47,305 nucleotides of DNA from Bacteroidales bacterium (GTDB lineage: Bacteria; Bacteroidota; Bacteroidia; Bacteroidales; FEN-979): NCBI GenBank assembly GCA_017882335.1, contig JADGPR010000018.1, positions 1 through 47,305 of the forward strand, in the 5' to 3' direction. Under the pieces are notes generated by a model, which did not search any database, was not told the DNA's origin, and was given only the letters and a program-made list of their open reading frames with translations. Position numbers and translations under genes: made by a program. Numbering within the stretch: the stretch's first letter is position 1; each line of letters opens with the position of its first letter. This document shows positions 9,460-17,149 of the stretch, piece after piece.

Positions 9460-10446
9460 TTATTTTAGTGATTCTTCCAATCCTTTGAATATTGGTTCGC
9501 CTTGCACCCAATCGTAATAAAGAGGTTGGATTCCGATTTTGTAAAGTCGAGTTTCAACCATCTTGGTTAATTTTCCTGGAATTACAATTCGTAACTTTAC
9601 ATCATTGGTTATTGGTATGCTATAGAGAATTAATTGTCCTATAGCCGAATAAATTGCATGTGTTCGAGAATTTGTTTTGACTTCGAAAAGAGTGATTATT
9701 TTACTTTTTCGATGAATAAATAGATCTCTGTTTTTATCATTTCCTACTTTAAAATTCAGCCTTTCAAGTTCTCTTGCCAATGCATTTACTACTAATCCAT
9801 GGGTTCTCTTGATGATCGTTGGCCCTAGTCGATTTGAAGTAGTAGATCCTGAATGCTCATCAGAGAATTTAAAGTTTTCTAATTCTTTAAATTCATTCAA
9901 TTTTCCATTCTTAACAATGTCTTTGATTCTTCTAATTTCCCAAATAAAGTCTGCAACTTGCCTTGGGAATAAATTTGAATGAAGTTCTCCAACAAGACAG
10001 AATCGATTTTCTACTTTTCCATCCAAAGCTGTTACAAATTCACCTCTAAAATTATCAACGAAAAGATTCTTGCCAACACCCGGTTGCCCTCCCCCAATTT
10101 TTCCCCTATGCAAGACCAATATGTTACCATCTGATTCTCGACCAAATGCACCCGCAGTTCTTCTATCAATACCCGTCTTAGGGAAATTAATTTCGCCAGT
10201 AAGTGAATTCATTCTATCTGCTAATGGTTGATCGACACCAAATCCATTCCAAAATCTACTATAATCACTATCGTTAAATGATAGCCATATGTTAAGATCG
10301 CTTGAATATTGGATAAAATCATGAAAATTTCCTGCCGGAAAACCAACATAAATTGGAATTCTTTGGTCAAAACTATTTTCAAGAGATTTGTGAAATTGTT
10401 TGTGAAGTCGTCCTATCTCAATAGTATCGGTAATTATTTCTATCAT
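9460..10446 (-). CDS. Prophage cargo protein with PD-(D/E)XK nuclease-like C-terminus
   Basis: From ATG at 10446 the protein has 328 residues. The C-terminal part carries a restriction-endonuclease-fold signature: H216, a helix (NALARELERL), D241 in NRDLFIH, a strand with E255-V-K257 (ITLFEVKTNS), then a helix with Q271 (AIGQLILY). This order is typical of PD-(D/E)XK DNA nucleases; the N-terminal 200 residues are not recognised. A longer frame could start at TTG 10506, overlapping the integrase stop by two bases; I prefer the ATG but cannot exclude the TTG. The gene is visibly more AT-rich than the tail genes and sits between tail and integrase, where phages carry accessory or defence genes. 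A role in defence or DNA processing is inference. Confidence 0.62.
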   Translation of the reverse strand: MIEIITDTIEIGRLHKQFHKSLENSFDQRIPIYVGFPAGNFHDFIQYSSDLNIWLSFNDSDYSRFWNGFGVDQPLADRMNSLTGEINFPKTGIDRRTAGAFGRESDGNILVLHRGKIGGGQPGVGKNLFVDNFRGEFVTALDGKVENRFCLVGELHSNLFPRQVADFIWEIRRIKDIVKNGKLNEFKELENFKFSDEHSGSTTSNRLGPTIIKRTHGLVVNALARELERLNFKVGNDKNRDLFIHRKSKIITLFEVKTNSRTHAIYSAIGQLILYSIPITNDVKLRIVIPGKLTKMVETRLYKIGIQPLYYDWVQGEPIFKGLEESLK

Positions 10447-10502
10447 TTGAATGGATTTTTGGTGAATTATTCTTTTGGTATATAGCGATGGTATTAAAAG
10501 TT

Positions 10503-11699
10503 TCAACTAAAAAAAGGATGATCCTTTAGCTTTTCAGCAGTCTCCAGTTTCGTGACCCTGATATATTTCAGGAATGATTCAGTTGTCCGGTGTCCGGTAA
10601 TTTGCATGATATCGCGCATTGGAATGCCTGACAGATAAGCGTTTGTTGCAAATGACCTTCTGACGGTATGGGTTCTGATCTCAAGCCATTTTCTAATATC
10701 GCCCGGACCCAGCTTCTGATCAAAGGCTTTTTCTCCAATCCACCGGATCGCTTCATTCGTCTTCTGTAGAGTAGGGACCTCTATTGTCCCGTACTTCTCA
10801 AGGATCTCTGATACCAAAGGCTTGACGGGTATGATAACCGGTTCATCCGTTTTCTGTGTCCGGACATACAACTTTCCATCATGAATATTTTTAATGGAAA
10901 CCTTCGGCCAATCAGAATGCCTCAGCCCGGTATAGCAATTGAGAACGAAAATGTCACGGATTTTTCTCTTTGCAGGTAGATCTATTTGCATTTCGTAGAG
11001 AGCCTTAATTTCATTTTCTGTCAGGTAGACAGTATCCACGTCTACCTTGATAACCTTGAACTCTCGCTTATGATGGTCCTGGTTAGTTGTCAGTTTATCC
11101 TCAAACGCTTCGTTCATCAAACGCTTGACTCTTTTAATGTGGGCTCCAATCGTATTTGGCTTAAGGTTGATTTCCTGCAAATAATCTGTGAACTTGATAT
11201 AAAAGTCCTTACCTATGGTATCAAAGTCGACCCTGAACCCAGTCTTTGTCTGAAAGGCTTCAAGGTGGTTTTTCAGACCGCCATAATGTTTTATGTGAGC
11301 TGGGTTGAACTTGTTTTTATAGCGATTCTGGAAGATTGTGATAAAGGAGATTAAAGAAACGCGTACTACCTCTTTAGCCACTTTTCTACCCATAAATACC
11401 TGGTAAGCCTCCAGTATTTGCTGGGATTTCGACGAAACTTCATCCTTCGTAAATACTGCATCAGAAGGGAATAGTTCATCATATTTATCCAGTAGAAAAT
11501 TGGTGATCTCCCGAAGCCGCTTGTTAACTTCGGCAAAATCCTTGAATGGCCTGGCTTTTTGATCTTCGCTACTCCATGCATTGAGGGTGACTGACATCCC
11601 GGTTGAAAGTCTCAGCCTTGCGTGATTAAATGTGAATGATATAAGAATCAATGTCTTACCATTAGTTTCTTTATGGGGATAAAACTTTACTGATGCCAT
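10503..11699 (-). CDS. Tyrosine site-specific recombinase (phage integrase)
   Basis: 398 residues with the layout of Bacteroidota phage integrases: an N-terminal arm-binding region (about 1-50), a SAM-like core-binding domain (about 110-215) and a C-terminal catalytic domain. The catalytic set is complete: R260 in YTGLRHSDW, K283, H344-x-x-R347 in THTVRRSF, H370 in TGHRTTES and the nucleophile Y379 in FLKYIRV. It would integrate and excise the prophage. Its start faces tRNA-Lys about 170 bases away, the usual arrangement when the tRNA 3' end is the attachment site. Start ATG at 11699 is the first in frame. Confidence 0.93.
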   Translation of the reverse strand: MASVKFYPHKETNGKTLILISFTFNHARLRLSTGMSVTLNAWSSEDQKARPFKDFAEVNKRLREITNFLLDKYDELFPSDAVFTKDEVSSKSQQILEAYQVFMGRKVAKEVVRVSLISFITIFQNRYKNKFNPAHIKHYGGLKNHLEAFQTKTGFRVDFDTIGKDFYIKFTDYLQEINLKPNTIGAHIKRVKRLMNEAFEDKLTTNQDHHKREFKVIKVDVDTVYLTENEIKALYEMQIDLPAKRKIRDIFVLNCYTGLRHSDWPKVSIKNIHDGKLYVRTQKTDEPVIIPVKPLVSEILEKYGTIEVPTLQKTNEAIRWIGEKAFDQKLGPGDIRKWLEIRTHTVRRSFATNAYLSGIPMRDIMQITGHRTTESFLKYIRVTKLETAEKLKDHPFFS

Positions 11700-11753
11700 A
11701 ACTTAGCTTTTTAAAAAGTTGCCTAATAAAAAATCGTTAGTCAAAATATTAGA

Positions 11754-11761
11754 CAAATATA
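11754..11761 (-). promoter_or_regulatory. Candidate integrase promoter -7 box
   Basis: Read on the minus strand the site is TATATTTG, a full match to the Bacteroidota -7 consensus TAnnTTTG. It lies 54 bases upstream of the integrase start. No good TTG box is seen at the expected -33 distance. Just downstream, 11740-11754 is an imperfect palindrome (GTC-TAATATTTT-GAC), which could bind a regulator. Confidence 0.45.
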
Positions 11762-11805
11762 CCATAAAAAGCTATTATTTTGCTGTAAATTCCTGTAAAA
11801 GTTAA

Positions 11806-11834
11806 TAAAAAAAAACCAGCGTATTCGCTGGTTT
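11806..11834 (-). terminator. Intrinsic terminator after tRNA-Lys
   Basis: On the minus strand a perfect 9-base stem (AAACCAGCG / CGCTGGTTT, loop AATA) is followed by a run of T residues. It lies about 36 bases past the tRNA 3' end and fits a rho-independent terminator for the tRNA transcript. It may mark sequence retained on the chromosome side of the attachment site, or carried in by the phage. Confidence 0.8.
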
Positions 11835-11869
11835 CCGTGTTATCGGCCTGATTGTCAAGAGGCCTTTCG

Positions 11870-11942
11870 TGATCCGCCTGGGATTCGAACCCAGGACCCC
11901 CGCCTTAAAAGGGCGATGCTCTACCTACTGAGCTAGCGAATC
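11870..11942 (-). tRNA. tRNA-Lys (anticodon TTT)
   Basis: A 73-base cloverleaf is readable on the minus strand. The acceptor GATTCGC pairs with GCGGATC (one G-T pair), the D arm is GCTC/GAGC, the anticodon stem TCGCC/GGCGG carries the loop CTTTTAA, and the T arm is CTGGG-TTCGAAT-CCCAG. The discriminator is A and no CCA is encoded. The loop gives anticodon TTT, hence lysine. The tRNA is the probable integration target of the adjacent phage. Confidence 0.95.
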
Positions 11943-12006
11943 TCCTTCTGATTTTTGAGCGTGCAAAAGTACAGGTTAAATTTTACTTTTCCAATAACGG
12001 TAGGAA

Positions 12007-12047
12007 ATTAATAATTGATAATTGAAAATTTATAATGGATAATTAGT
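12007..12047. repeat. 7-base-period tandem array (aattgat type)
   Basis: About six degenerate heptamers in register: aattaat, aattgat, aattgaa, aatttat, aatggat, aattag. Nothing coding is seen between 11943 and 12201. That spacer also holds a small hairpin at 12062-12076 (CGCGTT-GCA-AACGCG) and the octamer array below. Confidence 0.8.
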
Positions 12048-12121
12048 ATTGGTTGTGGGCACGCGTTGCAAACGCGCGCCAGCCATCTTTTTCCTGAATT
12101 ACCGCATTCCTGCATTGTGAA

Positions 12122-12199
12122 TCAACTCGCCAACTCACCAACTCATCAACTCACCAGCTCGCCAACTCGCCAACTCGCCAACTCGCCAGCTCGCCAGCT
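12122..12199. repeat. 8-base-period tandem array (gccaactc type)
   Basis: Nine or more copies of an octamer close to gccaactc or gccagctc (variants caccaact, catcaact) run up to the stop codon of the YciO-family gene. The same unit recurs at 12887-12960 and 24096-24134, and its complement near 18341-18373. Confidence 0.85.
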
Positions 12200-12201
12200 A
12201 T

Positions 12202-12822
12202 CTACAGGTACTCCAACAGGTTTCCCTTCCCTTCCCGGATGATCACAGGTTCCTCGCCGGTACAATCCACCACGGTGGAGGCAACATTTCCCCCATGACC
12301 GGAATCAACGACGATATCCACAAGGTCCCGGTATTTTTCATAGATCAGCTCGGGATCAGTTGAATATTCGATGATCTCATCCTCGTCGTGGATGGATGTG
12401 GTCATAATGGGATTGCCAAGTTTCTCGACGATTTGAAGAGGAACAAAGTGGTCGGGAATACGGATCCCTACCGTTTTCTTTTTGCTCTGGAAATAATGCG
12501 GAACATTGTTATTGGCATTCAGGATGAAGGTAAAAGGGCCGGGCAACGCTTTTCGCATCAGCCGGAAGATATGATTAGGGATGGGCCGGGTAAAGTCGGA
12601 AAGATGACTGAGGTTATGGCAGATAAAGGAAAAATTAGCATTTTCCCTTTTAATACCCTTGATCTGCGCAATCCTGTCAACCGCCTTGATCTGGGTGATA
12701 TCGCATCCCAATCCATAAATCGTATCCGATGGATAGATCACCAACCCCCCGCTGTGCAGGCAATCGGTGATGATCTTAAGATGACGGTCACCGGGATTGT
12801 CGGGATGAACACGTAACAACAT
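12202..12822 (-). CDS. YciO/Sua5/YrdC-family protein (threonylcarbamoyl-AMP synthase family)
   Basis: 206 residues forming a single YrdC-type domain. The family binds ATP, threonine and bicarbonate to make threonylcarbamoyl-AMP for tRNA t6A37. The P-loop-like motif is visible as YPSDTIYGLGCD (about residues 29-40), with KGIKRENANFSFICHNLSHL at about 54-73 and the conserved core GNPIMTTSIH (about 136-145). The KR-x-x-x-F-S-F-I-C segment resembles E. coli YciO (KRHHHFTLMC) more than TsaC, so I place it in the YciO-like branch, whose in vivo role is less certain than that of TsaC. It stands alone between repeat arrays. ATG at 12822 gives the usual family length. Confidence 0.85.
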   Translation of the reverse strand: MLLRVHPDNPGDRHLKIITDCLHSGGLVIYPSDTIYGLGCDITQIKAVDRIAQIKGIKRENANFSFICHNLSHLSDFTRPIPNHIFRLMRKALPGPFTFILNANNNVPHYFQSKKKTVGIRIPDHFVPLQIVEKLGNPIMTTSIHDEDEIIEYSTDPELIYEKYRDLVDIVVDSGHGGNVASTVVDCTGEEPVIIREGKGNLLEYL

Positions 12823-12825
12823 AAT

Positions 12826-12960
12826 TACGAATTACGAATTGAGTTTATAAAGTTTTTAAAGTTATAAAGTAAGTTTACCCTTTTTACTCACCATGTCACC
12901 AACTCACGAGTTCACCACTTTTTTTAACTCGCCAGCTCGCCAACTCACAAACTCGCCAAC
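12826..12960. repeat. Intergenic 7- and 8-base tandem arrays
   Basis: Three arrays lie back to back between the YciO-family gene and the SRP RNA. 12826-12840 has two and a half heptamers (acgaatt). 12844-12876 is an A/T-rich stretch with loose repeats of ttataaag. 12887-12960 is an octamer array of the gccaactc type with several variants. Confidence 0.7.
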
Positions 12961-12964
12961 TAAA

Positions 12965-13064
12965 AAGGGTAAGCCCCTTATATCGCACCGCTCGACCATC
13001 TTACCCTTGCTTCCTTCCGAACCTGGGGGAGTTTGACGGGAGCTGGTCGTATAAGACTTACCCC
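12965..13064 (-). ncRNA. ffs: Signal recognition particle RNA (4.5S-type)
   Basis: On the minus strand the highly conserved SRP hairpin core is visible: CCCAGGTTCGGAAGGAAGCA, carrying the GGAA tetraloop-side motif and the symmetric loop bound by Ffh. Ends pair over a long helix (5' GGGTAAG with 3' CTTACCC), giving a rod of about 100 nt. The transcript is followed by a short T run into the repeat array. With Ffh it targets nascent membrane and exported proteins to the Sec machinery. Confidence 0.92.
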
Positions 13065-13068
13065 GGCG

Positions 13069-13076
13069 CAAAGATA
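13069..13076 (-). promoter_or_regulatory. ffs: SRP RNA promoter -7 box
   Basis: Minus-strand TATCTTTG is a full match to TAnnTTTG. It sits about five bases before the GGGG that begins the SRP RNA helix, which fixes the expected transcription start near 13064. Confidence 0.75.
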
Positions 13077-13117
13077 CAATTTTGTCGCCTTTCATCATCA
13101 TTCTTCATATTTTTTTG

Positions 13118-13125
13118 TAAGTTTG
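13118..13125 (+). promoter_or_regulatory. Promoter -7 box of the DUF4199 gene
   Basis: TAAGTTTG matches TAnnTTTG and lies 30 bases before the ATG at 13156. A longer reading frame upstream would run across this promoter and into the divergent SRP RNA promoter, so it argues for the ATG at 13156. Confidence 0.65.
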
Positions 13126-13155
13126 CCTGTAATTGAACAAAAAAAAAATATCACC

Positions 13156-13692
13156 ATGGACGAGAAAAAAAAATCAGTTTCTTCAAACGCATTAATGTAC
13201 GGTTCACTTGTAGGCGGCGCTGGAATAGTATATAGCCTGATCCTTTACATTATGGACCTTTCCATGAATAGATGGTTGGGTAATGTTTCATTTCTTTTCT
13301 ATATCGGAGGAATGATTCTTGGCACACTTCATTACAGAAAACTCTATCAGGACAATTTCATGACCTACTCTCAGGCCGTAGGTAGTTCCTTTCTGATCGG
13401 CTTATTTGCAGCTATTATCCTGGCTATCTATTCTTTTATTTTCTTTAAATTCATCGATCCTGGTATGATTGATAAAATTCTGGAAAGCTCCAGGAATGAA
13501 ATGACAGCCAAGGCTCCACAGATGTCAGATGACGACGTTGATAAGGCATTATCCATTGCCCGTTTCTTTACAAATGCCTACGTTCTCCCCATCATGAGCA
13601 TCATCATGAGCAGTTTTATTTCGATCATTATTGCCCTGATCCTTGCGATATTTTTAAAAAAGGAAGATACTACAATCAAAAGCACCAATTAA
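13156..13692 (+). CDS. DUF4199 integral membrane protein
   Basis: 178 residues with a basic N-terminus and four membrane segments, at about 15-35, 45-62, 76-98 and 142-170. The arrangement (two helices, GxxxG-type linker, third helix, long charged loop with DDDVDKALSIA, last helix) is that of the DUF4199 family, which is widespread in Bacteroidota and of unknown function. It is followed nine bases later by a GT2 glycosyltransferase; this pairing of DUF4199 with a dolichol-phosphate-mannose-type transferase suggests a link to envelope glycan assembly, but that is inference. Confidence 0.82.
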   Translation: MDEKKKSVSSNALMYGSLVGGAGIVYSLILYIMDLSMNRWLGNVSFLFYIGGMILGTLHYRKLYQDNFMTYSQAVGSSFLIGLFAAIILAIYSFIFFKFIDPGMIDKILESSRNEMTAKAPQMSDDDVDKALSIARFFTNAYVLPIMSIIMSSFISIIIALILAIFLKKEDTTIKSTN

Positions 13693-13701
13693 CAATCATT
13701 G

Positions 13702-14640
13702 ATGAATATTTCAGTTGTAATACCACTTTTAAACGAGGAAGAGTCACTTCCGGAACTGGCGGCATGGATCGAACGGGTGATGCTTGAAAATCATCTTTCC
13801 TACGAGGTGCTCTTTGTGGATGACGGCAGCCGCGATGGATCCTGGAAGATCATCGAAGGACTGGCTACACAGAACCCGAACCTGAAAGGGATCAAATTCC
13901 GGAGGAACTATGGCAAAGCTGCTGCCTTGAATGTGGGTTTCGGTAATGCAACCGGCGATGTGGTTATCACCATGGATGCGGATATGCAGGACAGCCCGGA
14001 TGAGATACCCGGTTTGTACGAGATGATCCGGACCGGCGGGTATGACCTGGTTTCCGGATGGAAAAAGAAGAGGTATGATCCCATATCCAAAACGATTCCT
14101 ACAAGATTCTACAACTGGACTACCCGGCGCATGTCGGGGATCAAACTTCACGATTTCAACTGTGGACTGAAAGCCTACAAGAACGATGTGATAAAAAGCA
14201 TTGAAGTGTATGGCGAGATGCACCGGTATATCCCCGTCATAGCGAAATGGGCAGGTTTCAACCGGATAGGGGAGAAGGTGGTGGTTCACCGTAAACGGAA
14301 ATACGGAAAGACGAAATACGGACTCGACCGATTCCTCAAAGGTTACCTAGACCTTCTGACGATAAATTTTACGGCACGTTTTGGGAAAAGACCCATGCAT
14401 TTCTTCGGATTACTGGGGTCACTTCTCTTTATTCTGGGGTTCATCATCGCAGGCTACCTTGCCTATGAAAAATTCTTCTTGCAGGCATTCAAAATGACCG
14501 AACGCCCGCTGTTTTTCTTTGGCCTCCTTGCCATGATCCTGGGAACACAGCTTTTTGTGGCAGGCTTTCTCGGTGAGATGATTACCCGGACTGCTGCAGA
14601 TAAAAACCAATACCTTGTCGAAAGAAAGCTCGGACTTTAA
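13702..14640 (+). CDS. Family 2 glycosyltransferase, polyprenyl-phosphate sugar transferase type
   Basis: 312 residues from ATG 13702 (a TTG one codon earlier is less likely). The GT-A fold motifs are clear: ISVVIPLLNEEESLPEL at the start, LFVDDGSRDGSW, the nucleotide-sugar segment DADMQDSPDEIP (DxD metal site), and NCGLKAYK. Two C-terminal membrane helices (about 232-258 and 268-295) resemble the DPMS/GtrB/ArnC group, which transfers a sugar to undecaprenyl phosphate on the cytoplasmic side. The next gene overlaps its end by 26 bases, so the two are probably co-translated. Acceptor and sugar are unknown. Confidence 0.87.
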   Translation: MNISVVIPLLNEEESLPELAAWIERVMLENHLSYEVLFVDDGSRDGSWKIIEGLATQNPNLKGIKFRRNYGKAAALNVGFGNATGDVVITMDADMQDSPDEIPGLYEMIRTGGYDLVSGWKKKRYDPISKTIPTRFYNWTTRRMSGIKLHDFNCGLKAYKNDVIKSIEVYGEMHRYIPVIAKWAGFNRIGEKVVVHRKRKYGKTKYGLDRFLKGYLDLLTINFTARFGKRPMHFFGLLGSLLFILGFIIAGYLAYEKFFLQAFKMTERPLFFFGLLAMILGTQLFVAGFLGEMITRTAADKNQYLVERKLGL

Positions 14641-15775
14641 CAAACGTAAAGTCGTGATCATTGGTTCAGCCCACCCGCTCCGGGGCGGGCTTGCAACCTA
14701 CAACGAGCGGCTGGCGAAAGAGTACATTGACCAGGGCCACTACGTTACCATCTATACATTCAGCCTGCAGTATCCCGGTTTCCTGTTTCCAGGGAAAACT
14801 CAATATTCAACCGAACCTGCTCCGAAAGGCATCCCGATTAAGATCAAGATCAATTCCATCAACCCGCTGAACTGGATAAAAGTGGGGCGGCAAATCAAAA
14901 GAGAACGTCCCGACCTGGTTATCGTTAAATTCTGGATCCCTTTTATGGCGCCCTGTCTCGGCACCATCTGCAGGATCATCCGAAGAAATAAACACACCAA
15001 AATTATCTCCATCGTGGATAACCTGATCCCTCATGAAAAAAGGCCAGGCGACCTGCTTCTCATCCGTTACTGGGTCAATTCAGCAGATGGATTTATTGCC
15101 ATGTCGCGTTCGGTACTTGGTGAGATCAACCAATTCCTCACCCCCAAGCCCAAGCCCACACTTTTTTGTCCTCATCCGCTCTATGATAATTTTGGCAAAC
15201 CGGTATCCAAAACTGAAGCAAAAAAACACCTCGGGCTGGATTCAGGGTATTCCTATATCCTCTTCTTTGGGTTTATCCGCGATTACAAAGGGCTTGACCT
15301 TCTCCTGAAAGCATTTGCTGACGAACGGTTACGTGTATATCCCATGAAACTGCTTGTTGCCGGAGAGTTTTATACCGACATAAAACCTTATATTGATCTC
15401 ATTGATCAGCTTCATCTAAGGGAGAAAGTCATCATGCATAATGAGTTTATCCCCGACAGCGCTGTATCGGATTATTTCAGTGCCTCAGATCTAGTGGTTC
15501 AGCCATATAAAAGTGCCACGCAAAGCGGCGTTACACAGATCGCCTATCATTTCAACAAACCAATGATCATCACCAATGTTGGCGGACTGGGTGAATTTGT
15601 ACCCGATGGAAAAGTAGGTTATGTGGTTGAACCTTCGGTACCTGAGATTGCTTCATCCATCCTGAGATTTTTTGATGAAAAAAAGGAAGATGAATTTTCT
15701 GCCAATGCTGCTGTCGAAAAGCAGAAATATTCCTGGGATAACATGGTTAATGCGATCGAATCTCTTGTCCGATAA
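14615..15775 (+). CDS. Family 4 (GT-B) glycosyltransferase
   Basis: 386 residues from TTG 14615; no ATG is available until far inside the first domain, and the frame overlaps the GT2 gene by 26 bases. The N-terminal Rossmann domain opens with VVIIGSAHPLRGGLATYNER, where the Gly-Gly loop binds the acceptor side. The C-terminal domain has LFFGFIRDYKGLDLLLKAF, DLVVQPYKSATQSGV and MIITNVGGLGEFV, the usual donor-binding region of GT4 enzymes. It should add a sugar from a nucleotide-sugar donor to an envelope glycan. Its last codons are partly duplicated 1.5 kb downstream (see the remnant at 17150). Confidence 0.87.
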   Translation: MSKESSDFNKRKVVIIGSAHPLRGGLATYNERLAKEYIDQGHYVTIYTFSLQYPGFLFPGKTQYSTEPAPKGIPIKIKINSINPLNWIKVGRQIKRERPDLVIVKFWIPFMAPCLGTICRIIRRNKHTKIISIVDNLIPHEKRPGDLLLIRYWVNSADGFIAMSRSVLGEINQFLTPKPKPTLFCPHPLYDNFGKPVSKTEAKKHLGLDSGYSYILFFGFIRDYKGLDLLLKAFADERLRVYPMKLLVAGEFYTDIKPYIDLIDQLHLREKVIMHNEFIPDSAVSDYFSASDLVVQPYKSATQSGVTQIAYHFNKPMIITNVGGLGEFVPDGKVGYVVEPSVPEIASSILRFFDEKKEDEFSANAAVEKQKYSWDNMVNAIESLVR

Positions 15776-15776
15776 A

Positions 15777-15800
15777 TAACTTTATATCTGCATAAGGAGG
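15777..15800 (+). promoter_or_regulatory. Near-consensus -7 box and strong Shine-Dalgarno before the secreted PKD gene
   Basis: TAACTTTA at 15777-15784 matches TAnnTTTG except at the last base. AAGGAGG at 15794-15800 is a full Shine-Dalgarno five bases before the ATG at 15806. Such a strong site stands out here, because the neighbouring genes have none. It may reflect a separate origin of this gene. Confidence 0.5.
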
Positions 15801-15805
15801 TATTT

Positions 15806-17149
15806 ATGAAACATTTTTTCCTTGTCGCATTATTTCACGTGACCTTTCTGGTGCAAGGTTATTCGCAAAAAACGCTTGTTCTTCAACCCGGCCCGGAAGA
15901 CGGATATGATACCTATGTGAATAGTTCGATTCCGGATGTCACATGCGGAGATTGGATTGTTATGATCGCTTGCGGGTGGACTTTTGGCGGCATAGATGGA
16001 ATTGGTCGATCACTGATGCGGTTCGATCTTTCACAGATCCCAACCAGCGCCTGTATCCAGGATGCAAAGCTGAATCTTTATTATCAGGAAGGTACATTCG
16101 CACCGCAGACAGGCGAGAACGCAAGTTACCTCGAGAAGATACTTCAGCCCTGGAATGAGGCTACGACCACCTGGAATACAAAACCTGCTACTACCAGTTT
16201 CGGAAGTGTATTTATACCAAAAACATTACTGCCGGACCAGGATCTGACTAATATTGACGTTACTGATTTTGTAAAAGGCTGGGCTCTTGACCCATCGACA
16301 AATTATGGCTTTCTCCACAAACTGGCACTGGAAGTTCCTTACAATTGCGTTGTCTATCATTCCAGCGACAGCCCTGATTCGCTCAAACGCCCTAAACTAG
16401 TAATAACCTATTTCGATTGCGATGCACCTGTTGCCGGGTTTTCCTCTAGTGTTCAGCTCCCGGTTGTATTCTTCAGCGACTCATCATCCCATGCATCACT
16501 CTGGTGGTGGGATTTTGGCGATGGATACTATTCGACCGTTCAGAATCCACAACATGTCTATGAGCAGACAGGGATTTACCAGGTTTGCCTTAGGGTGCAG
16601 GATTCATGTGGTTCTGACTCAATTTGCAAGCCTGTTCATGTTTGCAGTTTCCCTGATCCTCATTTTACTTTTATCAAGGATGAAAGCATGGTATCTTTTT
16701 CTGATTCATCCTTTCAGCCGATCTCATGGTATTGGGATTTCGGGGATGGGTTTTATTCTGATCTGAAAAATCCACAGCACTATTTCAATAAGTCAGGAAC
16801 CTATTATGTTTGTGAAAAGGTTACAAATGTGTGCGGCGAACAGACCTATTGTGATTCAGTGACGGTCATAGCCGCATCGGTCAATGACAATACAAATTAC
16901 TGTTACCTTGATGTGTTTCCTAACCCTGCCCACGATAACATCCTGGTTTCTGTCAATGTTCAGAAGGAGGGGGTGATGAATATCGATCTATATAACCCGC
17001 AGATCCTTAAAATGTATTCATTTATCAAGGAAATCATACATGGTGAGAACAAGATTCAGTTGAATATTCCCGGTTTGCCGGCAGGATTATATTTTCTCCG
17101 GATTGAATTCGGCGAAAACAAAAGGTTGATAAAGCTGGTAATCTATTGA
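15806..17149 (+). CDS. Secreted DNRLRE-PKD protein with type IX sorting domain
   Basis: 447 residues. A signal peptide (about 1-20, ending GYSQ) precedes a DNRLRE-like beta-sandwich (about 22-205; LMRFDLSQIP, WNEATTTWNTKP, NIDVTDFVKGWA, LVITYF). Two PKD domains follow at about 212-285 and 290-355, marked by WWWDFGDGYYS and WYWDFGDGFYS. The C-terminal 80 residues (VFPNPAHDNILVSV, LPAGLYFLRI) are a type IX secretion sorting domain. It is probably exported and attached to the cell surface. The gene sits between glycan genes and is flanked by a 28-base direct repeat taken from the end of the GT4 gene, so it looks inserted. Confidence 0.85.
   Translation: MKHFFLVALFHVTFLVQGYSQKTLVLQPGPEDGYDTYVNSSIPDVTCGDWIVMIACGWTFGGIDGIGRSLMRFDLSQIPTSACIQDAKLNLYYQEGTFAPQTGENASYLEKILQPWNEATTTWNTKPATTSFGSVFIPKTLLPDQDLTNIDVTDFVKGWALDPSTNYGFLHKLALEVPYNCVVYHSSDSPDSLKRPKLVITYFDCDAPVAGFSSSVQLPVVFFSDSSSHASLWWWDFGDGYYSTVQNPQHVYEQTGIYQVCLRVQDSCGSDSICKPVHVCSFPDPHFTFIKDESMVSFSDSSFQPISWYWDFGDGFYSDLKNPQHYFNKSGTYYVCEKVTNVCGEQTYCDSVTVIAASVNDNTNYCYLDVFPNPAHDNILVSVNVQKEGVMNIDLYNPQILKMYSFIKEIIHGENKIQLNIPGLPAGLYFLRIEFGENKRLIKLVIY

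Larger units (their letters stand above)
11700..11870. other. Putative prophage right attachment region
   Basis: The prophage boundary should fall between the integrase start and the 3' end of tRNA-Lys, because phage integrases of this kind usually recombine at the 3' end of a tRNA gene. The other prophage end is outside the window, so the core repeat cannot be identified. This is inference from gene order only. Confidence 0.35.

Noticed and set aside
1-11699. Contractile-tail injection system (non-phage) instead of prophage
   Set aside because: A tape measure protein, fibres and an integrase beside a tRNA are seen, but no sheath, spike or AAA+ ATPase of such systems.
12122-12199. CRISPR-like repetitive DNA
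   Set aside because: Units are 8 bases with no spacers, and no cas genes are present; these are simple tandem arrays.
12388-12816. 142-residue open frame antisense to the YciO-family gene
   Set aside because: Shadow frame lying wholly inside a recognisable gene.
13033-13155. N-terminal extension of the DUF4199 gene
   Set aside because: The extended frame crosses two promoters and the 5' end of the SRP RNA; the ATG at 13156 after a consensus -7 box is better.
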